Shown here: positions 52,401 to 61,576 of the stretch, piece by piece
How the letters are laid out: each line of letters opens with the position of its first letter
Position numbering within the stretch: position 1 is the first letter of the stretch
Assembly (NCBI RefSeq): GCF_022539315.1
Contig: NC_066314.1
Location: 54,931,180-54,995,179 of the forward strand
Source of the DNA: Serinus canaria
Lineage: Eukaryota > Chordata > Aves > Passeriformes > Fringillidae
Length of the DNA: 64,000 nt
Direction: 5' to 3'
Notes under the pieces: model-generated
The model's database searches: none
What the model was told of the DNA's origin: nothing
Seen by the model: only the letters and a program-made list of their open reading frames with translations
Made by a program: the position numbers and the translations under genes

Positions 52401-54804
52401 AATAGTCCATCACAGAATTTCATTAAAAAGAAATCCTATTTTTTGCTCTATTTTTTGTTTTTTCATTTGTTTTTCAGACTCCCAGTGAGTCCTTCTCCAT
52501 TGGCTGGCAGGAGACAGTAACACATTAAGGATTTGAACTTCTTGGCCACATCTGTAAGCAGATCCCAGCCTCCCCCCCAGCTCACATCCCAAGTTGTAGG
52601 CAAACAACCACACATGTACTCCTCCCATGGGTGCACAAATAGTCAGCATGGTGTTCCCTGGGGTCTGTGCTGCAAGATGCCATTAATGAAAGTTCTGAGA
52701 CATGTTCAGAGCAATTCTTGTCCCCGCAGCATAATTAAATATTTCCTCTTCGGTGTGCAGAGGTGTTATAGCTTCCCAGTTCTTAGATGTCTCAACTGAA
52801 GTACAAAGTTGCCTGCGAAATATCCATGAAATCACAGAAACAAAGTCTTGGGGAAAGGGGCACATTGATGAATAAAAGTTAGGCTTGCTAAATGTGGTGG
52901 GTTGGGCCCAAGAAAAACTAAAAAGCATGTAAAAGTAAACTGGAGAACTGCAAAGCAGGAATACCACTGGAGCAAATGGAATGGAACCAAGCAAAAGAAA
53001 ATGTTGATAAAATATCCAATAAAAACAGACCACTGGTGCTGTTAGTCCCATGGAATGGCTCTGCCCCCTCTGCTGCAAACCTCTAGTACAGAGCAACTCA
53101 ACAGGCTGTGTCAGGAAACAATCCTGCCAGTGTAGGGTATAATATATTGAAAGATATGGATGGGGAATGTGTGTTGTATCATTTTATTCTGTGGTGAAAT
53201 TCTCTAAGCAGGCCCCCTTTCAGAAGTGAAAAGCCCTGGAATAAGCTCAGTGAGTAGAAAGCAGATGTTCTCATCGGGGGAGCTTAGAAATTCAGTGTAA
53301 CTTAGATAAAAGGGAAAGGAAGATAGAACAACCCTTCTTCTTCAATTGGTTGCCAAAATCTATCATGGACATAACATGCATGACCTACTGTGAAGAAAAC
53401 TACCTTGGCCCAAACCAGTACACACCTACCTTATAGAAAAACTGTGCAGATCAGCTAACAGGCATTTCTGAAGTACTTCAGGGGCCTCTGGAAAATTTAA
53501 AAAAAAAAAAAAAATGGATTTGTGATGTAAAGTGCTTGTTCTTGGGAATTACCAAACAAATATAGATGACAATGGGAAGCTTGGCAGTGGTTTAACACTC
53601 CCAGGGAGTTCTTGATCGTTGCCATTCCCCCCATGAAAACAAAGCTTGTAGACAGGAGAGTGAATGAACACACTTGTAATAGGAGAGGGGAGCGGTGATG
53701 TGAGACTCAGTGGCTGCCACAGCATGGCTGGAAAATTTGCCTCATACTCTGCCAGGAGCTGCTGCATGCCTTAGGAAAAGGAGAATATTGCTCAGTAATT
53801 AAGAGGTGGCTCTCAGTCCACATGTAGGATTTGGACTGGTGGGGGAAGCTCTTTAAACACCTATCACAGTAAAGTGGCCCTACAAACAGATTCTGCAATC
53901 CCTTGTAGAAGCTAACTGTTCTTTGGGATTTTTCCCTGTGTCTGGCAAGGTGTGGAGTCCCATTCTGCACCTTTTGTCATGCAATAACCATGTGTTTCAT
54001 GAGATCAACCCAGCTGTGCATTTGCTGCCTGTCTGCATCAGTCTTTACACGAGGAGCAGCCTCCCAGACCCTTCCTCAAACATCACCGAAGTTTCTGCTC
54101 CCAGCAATAGCTGTCATCTGCAAATCCATCCAGAGATGCTGAGAAATCAAATGTGTAAACTCCAAATTGCCCTTTCACCACCGAAACTGGCCCAAAGATT
54201 CCTATTTGGCCCTAAAACAACCACTTGGGAAAGAGTTTTGACCACGCATTTAACTGGCTCTAAAAAAATAAATATTTTGCTATCTTCAGTCTTCTTTCAT
54301 AGAAGACATGGAGCTGAAAATGAAAATTCTGAAAATATTTCAGTTCCCCTTATTAAACACCTGTCTCATGAAGGAAATAGAAAAAAAAGGAAGAGGATGT
54401 TTTTCCTCAGAGAAAAGAAGTGGAAGAGAAGAGGAAAAAAAAAGACAAAGCACACATGAGTTAAGAGAAAAATAAAGCCACTTTGGATGATTTTACATTA
54501 ATATTCCTGTAACAGGCAAAAACAACTTCATAGTTCCCCTTCAGAAGCCTTTCGTTATGAACAGTAAAATTTTGCCTTGTAAAAGGTTACATGTAAATAG
54601 GATATTTTCCTTTCCAATGGATTATATGTAGTTTATTTATTTCCTATATACCACTTTGCTTTGCACTGCTTGATCAAACCAGACAATTCCTTCAGTCTTT
54701 TCTGCTTTAAATCACTAAAATTAATACACCAAAACAGCAAAATGCAACATGAAAATCAAAGGAGTAGGAAAACTTAGAATCTGAATAAACACTAAATATG
54801 CCGC
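49439..54804. other. Long gene-free stretch
   Basis: No gene or repeat family is recognised. It has a (TA)n tract at 49778-49793, A17 at 50096-50112 and A16 at 53499-53514. The frame at 53923-54459 is the longest and ends in a lysine/arginine run that comes from A-rich DNA; it shows no domain. Confidence 0.5.
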
Positions 54805-54904
54805 CTGAGGCCCTGGCCCACGCTGCTGCCCACAGCAGCTGTGCCTGCCCCATCCCGGGCAGTGTTGCAGGCCAGCCTGGGCGGGGCTTGGAGCAACCGG
54901 GCCT
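54805..54904 (+). repeat. 100-bp direct repeat, copy 1
   Basis: Matches 60123-60222 at 99 of 100 bases by direct reading, same strand, GC-rich. Its last third (GGGGCTTGGAGCAACCGGGCC) reads like the CR1 3' region. Confidence 0.9.
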
Positions 54905-54985
54905 AGTGGAAGGTGTCCCGGCCCTTGGCAGCAAGGCTGCAGCAAGACCATTTTTAAGGAGCCTTCCAAGGCAGGCTCTTCTGGC
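54889..54985 (+). mobile_element. CR1-like 3' end fragment
   Basis: GAGCAACCGGGCCTAGTGG, AAGGTGTCCCGGCCC and TTTTAAGGAGCCTTCCAA follow the order of a CR1 3' end with many changes. It overlaps the end of the 100-bp repeat. Confidence 0.5.
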
Positions 54986-55176
54986 AGCCTGTGATCACAG
55001 GGGCCCAGGGCAGCTGGACCTAATTTCTGATTAGAAGCAATTCAGCACTGCAAGTTTGGCTAATTTCAAGGAGGTTCTTCACAAGCCCAGACTCACAACT
55101 TGTCACTTTAACCTCTACTATAGGCCTGGTTGAGATCAATAAAGTCTTGCGCGATCCAGGTTCTGGAATATTGTAG

Positions 55177-55182
55177 TTTATT
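55177..55182 (-). terminator. Candidate polyadenylation signal for the ITPRIPL1-like gene
   Basis: AATAAA on the minus strand (plus TTTATT) about 1.1 kb beyond the stop codon. It is the first one that I found downstream. The surrounding sequence could also be the 3' part of a minus-strand LTR, so assigning it to the gene is uncertain. Confidence 0.3.
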
Positions 55183-56285
55183 GAATCAAGATCAATGAAC
55201 TTTCTCGGTTGCTACTCCTAAAAGCACTAACTATGGAGCAAAATTGTTTGTCCCCAGCAGACAGAGACACCACCTATGGCTTTACTTCTACATTAAAAAC
55301 AATTCCTACGTGTGATATGTACAGTATAATAGTTATGTATGTTATTAAGGTATCAATTTTATGAAAATCTTTTCCAGATATAAATGGCCTAGGAGCATTA
55401 GTATCTATCGCAACTTAGAGTGACACTAAATACTGGCTTTGTGGTATGCTAGAAGAAAAATTACATATTTGACTCTATAGAATCATTTCTTACCATGCTA
55501 TCATAGTTACATCATTCGTACCCTTGATACTATTCATGGTATTCTATTGGCTTCTAGTATATTTTACTATTCTATACGATAATTGATAACCTTTCTAGCA
55601 TATCATATGTACACACGGGAGATACATAGAAAGATAGATACATCGATACATCGATACATCGATACCTGGATAGAGAGATGGATGGATCCACATTAACAGC
55701 CTGGATCTTTACGTATACAAAATATCAGGTCAGCTCCAACAGAGTTGCTACAATGCTGACCTGAAGGATTCCCACGAGGGAACCGGGAGAAACACCGTCC
55801 ACTATCTGATCCCAAACATTGCCCAGGAGTCTCTCTCCCCAGACAGAGTCAAGAAGCTCGACCCGCCTGCAATCCTTTGTGGTGCACAGCGGGAAGAACT
55901 GCCTGGAGCACCCCTGAAGCAAATGATGCCACCAGTGGTCCTTTCAAACGTTCCCTGGTCTGGCCTTCTGAGATCGGCTTCTTTGCACAAGGTGAAGCTC
56001 TCAGGGGGAAAACGGACTCAAAGAAAGAGGTGGGCAAGTAATAGCATCTCCTCTTGTGTGATCCTTGATCTTTGTAGCCAACCAGGTGATCGCTGGAGGC
56101 AGTGCCGGGGAGGCTGTTGAGACGACACTGCTGCTGCTGCTGCTGATGGCACAGTGCTGCGACGCAGAGTTTTCCCTTCCCTCTCCAGAGCCCACGTTCT
56201 CCCCTCTTTTACCATCTGCTGAGAGCCGGTTTTCTGCCACCAGGTGCGAGCCTCACAGGCACAGCTCTGTTCAGGAGAACCTCTT
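55183..56285 (-). other. Probable 3' UTR / downstream region
   Basis: Lies between the stop codon and the candidate AATAAA. It contains an 8-base microsatellite (about 3.5 copies of a GATACATC unit, 55637-55664) and a (CTG)6 run on the plus strand at 56128-56145. I see no other gene. Confidence 0.4.
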
Positions 56286-57974
56286 TCACTGCTCATTTTT
56301 AAGGATTCGTTTGAGCCAGTGGTGCAGATCCAGGTACTGGCTCACTGCCTGGGAGTGGGCAACCGGATCCATCTCCAGGTCGTGGAAGAGATTGCGTGAC
56401 CCTGCCATTAGGACCTCTGGGGGCAAGCTGATCCCCTGAGGAAGCCTCTGGTTGCCCACAATGAAGTGATTGAGGTGTCTCATTTCCACGCATGTGCGCA
56501 GCCTCTCGCTGATATCCATCAGCCGCCTCACAAAATGTCTCCTGCGCCACTGTGACGCGGGTAAGACGCTCAGGAGGTGCATGACAATGGTCTTGATGGT
56601 ATAGGTGGAGAAGCCCAAGCCCAGCTGAAGACGAGTGAAGAACTGCAGGCATTTCAGGTGCAAGCTGTCAGGGGGGGCCCGCCTGGCGATGTACCTGAAG
56701 AACTTCATCTCGGCCACGGCGTAGCTCTCCGGCCAGATTGTACTTGAGGTGTGGGCTTGCCTCGGCTGACTGCTGACAAAGACGTCTGAGTTGCCTTGCC
56801 GCACCGCAAACAGCAGCTCGATCCGGTAGCTTTCTCTGCCCTTGGTCACCTTGAACTGGCAAGAGCGTCTGGAGGGCAGCAGCACTAAATGCCAACGGTG
56901 TGACTCACGCAAAGCCGGCCAGATTGCTCTCACCAGTTGGTAGAACCAGCGGGCAGTTTTCTCCACGTCCAGGTAGGAGCCCGTGCACAGGGTATGAAGG
57001 AGGCTGGGATCCTGACACCTCCTGAGCTCCTCCTCAGGCTGGTGCAGGAAGCACAGCATGTTCTTATGCTGCTGCTCCCTGGTGCAGGTGCACTCCTGCT
57101 GCACGCGGATGTGGAAGTTCCTCAGGCGCCTCTGCCCTGCAGTGCCCAGCTCTAGGTGGAAGCTGTGCCCTCGAGGAGGTGTCATGGGTATGAGCACCTG
57201 GTACACAACATCCTGCTCACGGGGACTCCAACCTTCGAAGGCACTGCCCACCCCGATAGCTCCTTGCAGCACCGGATAGAAACTGTTGGACAAGACCCGT
57301 CGAAAGTAAATTGCAAAATGCTCCATCAGGATTCTTGTCCATGTGCATCCTTCCCGCAGGTCCTGCACAGGCCACTGTATGCGCTCCAGCACGATCCTTC
57401 CAAAGTTATCGTCACGATCGCGGTATTGTTCCACTTCATTTCTAACATCATTGGCGTTTGCTGCATTTGCAGCCTCATTGCCAACTTCATTCGCGGCACC
57501 ATCACGTTCTTCATTCGCAGCAGCATTGTCCACTTCCTGTGCCTGGCCGTCATCTCTGTCGCTTTCCTCCCCATCCAGGTCTCCTTCCTCTTCATTTCCA
57601 ACATCTTCTTCATTTGCGTCCACATCTTCGACTTCCTCTTCATTCCCACCACCATGTCCTTCTTCACGCTCCTCTCTCCTCAGGCTCCTTTTCCTCCTCA
57701 AATACCACAGTGCCAGGAGAAGGAGCAGGAGCCCAGCAAGAGCCCAGACCTGCCCGTGCTGCCAGGCAGAGCAGAGCAGGTCTCCCCAGGCCCCGACACC
57801 CTGCTTCAGGACCAGCTGTTCCACCTCCCGCTCCAGACCAATCTTCTCCTCTTCCCGGAGCTTGGCAAGCACCTCCGTTCGCAGACGTGTCACCTCGTCC
57901 AAGCCATCACCCACGGGCTGTGGGTACTGGACAGCGCTTTGCAAGAGCAAGAGCCACAATACCCAGGTATCCAT
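56286..57974 (-). CDS. ITPRIPL1: ITPRIPL1-like protein (inositol trisphosphate receptor-interacting protein-like), 562 aa
   Basis: An intact single-exon reading frame. Residues 1-16 are a hydrophobic leader, and about 22-57 form a charged helical, likely coiled-coil part. Residues 76-92 are a leucine-rich membrane segment followed by RRKR. Residues 101-190 are an acidic linker rich in Glu, Asp, Asn and Ala. About 195-562 form the Mab-21-like nucleotidyltransferase fold typical of the ITPRIP family. The GS motif is at 243-244, with D255 at the expected distance, but the next catalytic position is V257 instead of an acid, so it is probably not an active enzyme. Length, leader and layout match the avian ITPRIPL1 family, which has many copies in birds. 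The start was chosen because ATG sits in a strong ACCATGG context right after a splice-acceptor-like CTGCAG, and because the leader begins there; the frame stays open upstream but gives no family-like protein. In mammals ITPRIPL1 is a type I membrane protein reported to bind CD3-epsilon. Which avian copy this is cannot be told. Confidence 0.9.
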   Translation of the reverse strand: MDTWVLWLLLLQSAVQYPQPVGDGLDEVTRLRTEVLAKLREEEKIGLEREVEQLVLKQGVGAWGDLLCSAWQHGQVWALAGLLLLLLALWYLRRKRSLRREEREEGHGGGNEEEVEDVDANEEDVGNEEEGDLDGEESDRDDGQAQEVDNAAANEERDGAANEVGNEAANAANANDVRNEVEQYRDRDDNFGRIVLERIQWPVQDLREGCTWTRILMEHFAIYFRRVLSNSFYPVLQGAIGVGSAFEGWSPREQDVVYQVLIPMTPPRGHSFHLELGTAGQRRLRNFHIRVQQECTCTREQQHKNMLCFLHQPEEELRRCQDPSLLHTLCTGSYLDVEKTARWFYQLVRAIWPALRESHRWHLVLLPSRRSCQFKVTKGRESYRIELLFAVRQGNSDVFVSSQPRQAHTSSTIWPESYAVAEMKFFRYIARRAPPDSLHLKCLQFFTRLQLGLGFSTYTIKTIVMHLLSVLPASQWRRRHFVRRLMDISERLRTCVEMRHLNHFIVGNQRLPQGISLPPEVLMAGSRNLFHDLEMDPVAHSQAVSQYLDLHHWLKRILKNEQ

Positions 57975-57977
57975 GGT

Positions 57978-58301
57978 CTGCAGGATGGTGGAGAGAAGGC
58001 TTTGAGAGGGACTGTGAGGAGGCAGCTGGCACTGGGGGCAGCAGCAACGGGAATCCCAGGGATCTGGGAGCAGGAAGGACAGCACCCCAGAGAGCTGGCA
58101 AGCAGCCAGGCCCATTCCACTGCCCCAGCAGCAGAGGCAATAGTGGCAGCGGCAGAGGCAGCAGCAGCGGCAGGGTGCCCTGCCCAAGGCTGTGCCATGA
58201 GGGGCTGCTCCTGGATGCAGGAGGAAAAGCCAGCCCCGGGTGTAGCGTTTCTGCCCCAGCCCTTGTCCCCAGCCCAGCCTCCCCGCCACGTGTGCACTCA
58301 C
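57978..58301 (-). other. Probable 5' UTR intron of the ITPRIPL1-like gene
   Basis: On the minus strand a GTGAGT donor (58301-58296) follows GGGCAAGCG. A CCTGCAG acceptor (AG at 57979-57978) lies three bases before the ATG, with a pyrimidine-rich run before it. The intron would be 324 bp. A short non-coding first exon followed by an intronless coding exon fits the layout I expect for this family, but there is no transcript evidence here. Confidence 0.5.
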
Positions 58302-58400
58302 CGCTTGCCCAAGCAATACAGGGCCAGCGTTACCTGCTGGGGCCTTGCATACCTGCCCCCAATTGTGACATGGCCCCATGATGTCATGGATGTCACAGTA
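58302..58400 (-). promoter_or_regulatory. Putative promoter / first exon with CRE-like sites
   Basis: On the minus strand TGACATCA (plus 58379-58386) and TGACATCC (plus 58388-58395) lie about 80-95 bases upstream of the proposed donor. Each is one or two bases from the CRE consensus TGACGTCA. The sites sit in the short inverted repeat CCATGA/TCATGG. No TATA box is evident. This position would suit a CREB/CREM-type promoter; it is inferred from sequence only. Confidence 0.3.
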
Positions 58401-58505
58401 CACCACAGCCAGCCCAGCCCTGCCCTTTGCCCCCACCCCAGCTCGGACTGTCCTAGGGAACCTGGGGTGCTGGTGAAAGAAAGCCTTTGAGTAAATCTTC
58501 TTCAA

Positions 58506-59110
58506 AAAACCTTTCCTGGTCCTTCTCTTGTCCGTCTTATCAGCTGCCCTCCACTGGCAATCTCATAAATATCAACGTTGGGAGGCAGCCTTGAGCATCA
58601 CGGAGTCTAAGCCTTGACTCCACGCTGAGCTTCAGCTAAATCTCGGAGTCTCTAAAAGGTGCCCTTTGCTTTCAGGCTCGCTGCTTTTCTGAAGGATGAG
58701 CATGACTGCATCCTCTTGCTTCCCCACAAGCCCTTGTGGGAGAGCGCTCATTTTTTCTGCTGCAGAAAGTGTTTCCCAGCCCAATTGCAAATGGCTCTGC
58801 ATCCCAAAGACGTATTTTGGGTGACCGGTTCCGGATAGATTGGTCTGTCTTTCTGTGCATCAGCTGGCACGGCTACACGGACTGCAGTGATGAACCGCCA
58901 TCTGAGAGTCACAGGCTGGTGTTGCTGGCCTTCCCCCTGATTCCTAGCTACAAATGCTCAATCCCATCAGCACCTGCATAAACAGGTTCCCCTCTGGACA
59001 GGCGTAACCGCGCCTTACATAGCGGGTGACCCCAGCGCCACTCCTTCCCTTCCTGTGCCTTCTGCAGGGTTATAAACATATAAAACAGAGGGAGCATATT
59101 AGAGGGCTAT
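58506..59110. other. Gene-free stretch upstream of the ITPRIPL1-like gene
   Basis: About 600 bp with no gene recognised, between the proposed first exon and the LTR cluster. Confidence 0.5.
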
Positions 59111-59694
59111 TGTAGTGGCCAGCAGCTGGCCTAAAGGCCTCACGGTTTTATTTCATCCTCATTGTATGATGGAAACACAGGTCATCCTGTAACTACTTTA
59201 ATTAGAAAACGGAACCAGTGTGGACCATTGGGGAGCAGGCCCGGACCGTTGCGGGACGCCAGCAGCTCTTGCCTGTTTGACCGGGTGGCAACTGGTTCAA
59301 CCAATAGGGATGGATTGACCAGGCAGACATTCTGATCTACAAAGGAAGAGAGTACTCAATGCAAGCTGGTTGCTGGGCACGAACCTTGGTGTGTGTGTGT
59401 GTATGGTCCCATTCCGGCCTTTGCAGTCAAAGGGACAGAGGGGTTCCATACAGTAGGCAATTCAGCAAGCCTTGTACATTCCTAGTACCTCAGGCAGTGG
59501 AAGAAGAAAGAGGGTGATGGACCTGGGAATTAGGATATAAAAAGGAGGCTGCGCCCTTGTCCTGGGTCTCAACAAATCGAGACACTCCATGGGAAATGTC
59601 CCTTGGCCTCTCCCTTTATTCCAATAACATTACAGGACTCCTCTGTGTCTTTCCTGCACGTAACCTCTGGCGTCGTGAAGTTTTTTTCCACACA
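59111..59694 (+). mobile_element. Probable retroviral LTR, plus strand
   Basis: About 584 bp from TGTAGTGGCC to CCACACA. A clear TATA box (GGATATAAAAAGGAGGC) lies near 59535-59552, followed by an initiation region, a CCTTTATTCCAATAAC polyadenylation-type segment and a pyrimidine-rich U5. It includes a (GT)7 run at 59389-59402. The right end is approximate. No TGG primer site follows and no target duplication was found, so it may be a truncated or rearranged copy. Confidence 0.6.
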
Positions 59695-60122
59695 GGGAGA
59701 CGCCCTGCTCCTTCAGTGCACACTCTCCGGCTCTTCTCTGCTTTCTAACACATCTAGAAGCCCGTGTCCTGGCCGCTGCACGGATCCCCCCAGGGCTCCC
59801 TGCCCGCCGCACTCCAGAGCTCCCAGCTCCAGCTGGCAGGGCCTCAGTGCCTGCCCTGTGGCCTCCCGTCCCGACGGCAACACCAGGCCCTGCTTGCTGC
59901 CCTCATGGCGGCCCTCCTTGGCCCCAAGTGCTCTCCAAGGCCTTCTCTGGGGGCACCTTCCTGTGACCTTTCAGTCCCTGCACCAGGCCCAGCGGAGACC
60001 TGGGAGGGGCTGTGGTGTGGACAAGGGCCTGCAGGGACAGCACCAGGCCCAGTGGCTTCCCACCGACAGCGGTGGGCAGGCTTGGGCTGGAGATGCGCAA
60101 GACATTCTTGCCTCTCAGGCTG
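59695..60122. other. GC-rich unassigned segment
   Basis: GC-rich DNA with open frames on both strands (for example 59603-60256 plus) but no domain signature. The frames run through the LTR edge and the 100-bp repeat, so I do not call a gene. Confidence 0.45.
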
Positions 60123-60222
60123 CTGAGGCCCTGGCCCACGCTGCTGCCCACAGCAGCTGTGCCTGCCCCATCCCGGGCAGTGTTGCAGGCCAGGCTGGGC
60201 GGGGCTTGGAGCAACCGGGCCT
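60123..60222 (+). repeat. 100-bp direct repeat, copy 2
   Basis: Differs from 54805-54904 at one base. It stops at the CGGGCCT edge, where copy 1 continues into CR1-like sequence and this copy continues into unrelated sequence. Confidence 0.9.
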
Positions 60223-60425
60223 TGTTGTTTGCTGCAGTGCCAGAATATTGGTATAAATTTCTAGACAGAGGGGATGGTCTGTCGAGTGAAGGACAGGTCA
60301 CTGGTGAGGGTTTTATGGCAGTATGCAGCCACATTTGTGGAACCGGGAGTGAAGGTAGGTATATTGACTTTAAAAAAGAGAGAGGAGGCTGCAGGGGCAG
60401 AACCGTTATAATGGGGTGAATCTGG
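60223..60425 (+). other. Possible retroviral coding scrap
   Basis: A plus-strand frame from about 60236 to the stop near 60419 reads as a normal-looking, gly/arg-containing peptide directly after the repeat edge. It then stops before the next LTR-like segment. It could be an ERV internal fragment; I cannot assign it to a gene. Confidence 0.25.
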
Positions 60426-60960
60426 GTCAAACCAAAGTACAACTTAATGCAAATAAAACATATAAGAATGCAATACAACAAATGCAGTAAAGTAAAACAA
60501 CACTGACAGAGCTAGAACACAACCTGACACCGTTTTGGTCAGGGCATTGGTAGCAGTCCAATTGGAATTGTGGCTGCAGTCCTCCTGAAGTATCAGGTGT
60601 GGTTCTGCTGGAGCAGGGATCCCGTAGAAATGTGTAGTCTTCCTTTGAAGATCTAGTGCAAGGGGCAGCTTTTCTCTGGGAAATCCAGTGGAGAAAGCCG
60701 TGCTGATGTTCCAGAATCTCAAGATTATATCTGGGTAGAATGCTTGGCTCTTTCCTCTGGGCGGAGCCTCTCGCTATGGGATTGTATAGTTCTCATCAGT
60801 CCTGCAGTGACATTCAATAGCCTGTTATCAGCAGATGTCTCCCTGGAGGGAGGAGGGGTTGTGGAAGAGATAAGGAAAACTGCCCACTTAACTGAAGACA
60901 ACTGCCATGCAGATGGTAAATGGAATACAATTTGCTTGGCAATCAGGACATCTACTTAAG
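60426..60960 (-). mobile_element. LTR-like repeat, minus strand
   Basis: On the minus strand it has a TATA-like CCAGATATAATC near 60725-60737, then CTGGATTTCCCAGAG, CACACCTGATACTTC, GACTGCAGCCACAATTCC and TGTCAGGTTGTGTTC in order. I recognise this as a dispersed songbird ERV-type repeat but cannot name the family. The ends are approximate. Confidence 0.45.
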
Positions 60961-61168
60961 GAAATCATTGAAGAATTAAAAAATACAACTCGGTCACTGC
61001 TTCAAAGGCTGATTTTTGGCTGTTTTTTCCCCAAGGGAATACAAAGTACCACTATCACAATGGCTCTTCCCATGGTAATTATCAGGAATATACTGCAGAC
61101 ACTGGAATCTGGGGAAAATGCTGTAAATGTGACCATTGTACCTTAAAAAAAAAACCCTTCATAAGTAT

Positions 61169-61576
61169 TGTTGCAGGGAGCCCCCTGAGCAGGGAATGAC
61201 AAGCCTTGACTCCATGATTGCAGAAGGCTGAACAAATGCTTTATTAAGCTATACTATATTACACTACATAATACACCAATACTATAGTACTACTCTACTG
61301 AAAGGAAAAACGCAATGCCCTTTCCCGACAGTCTGATACACACATGGCTCCAATTGGTCAAATGAAATCAAAACGCCATCACCAGAGTCCAGTTAAGAAA
61401 CTACCTTTTGGTAAACAATCTCCATAACACATTCCATAAGTGCCTAGCAACAGGAGCAGCCAATACAGATAAGAACATTGTTTTTCTTCTTTCTTTGAGT
61501 TTTCTCACAGCCTTCCCCAGGATTTTGCCTGGGAAAGTTGTGCCTACTCTTCTCTGTGAAGAGAGCTGCAGCCACA
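61169..61576 (-). mobile_element. Probable solo LTR, related in plan to family A
   Basis: The left edge TGTTGCAGGGAGCC gives a minus-strand end in ...CCCTGCAACA. AATAAAGC lies upstream (plus TTTATTAAGC near 61241), next to a CCTTCTGCAATCATGGAGTC segment that parallels the CTTCTGATACATGGAGTC of family A. The right edge is uncertain and no clear duplication was found (ATAAG occurs near both ends). Confidence 0.6.

Noticed and set aside
53923..54459. 178-codon plus-strand open frame
   Set aside because: The C-terminal basic run comes from A-rich DNA. There are no domain, exon borders or promoter, and this length can occur by chance in 64 kb.
55130..55240. A further LTR on the minus strand near 55.2 kb
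   Set aside because: There is an AATAAA and a plausible U5-like segment, but I could find neither end nor a related copy. It is left as a possible polyadenylation site of the gene.
57156..58490. 444-codon open frame on the plus strand opposite the ITPRIPL1-like gene
   Set aside because: It is the antisense shadow of a GC-rich, Glu/Asp-rich coding region whose codons make few stops in reverse. It has no family signature and crosses the proposed intron.
57975..58505. Upstream extension of the ITPRIPL1-like frame to a start at 58505 (739 codons)
   Set aside because: The extra 177 residues are not family-like and run through a region with good splice signals. The ATG at 57974 has a strong context and begins the expected hydrophobic leader.
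59603..60256. 217-codon plus-strand open frame
   Set aside because: It begins inside the LTR, crosses GC-rich DNA and the 100-bp repeat, and has no recognisable domain.
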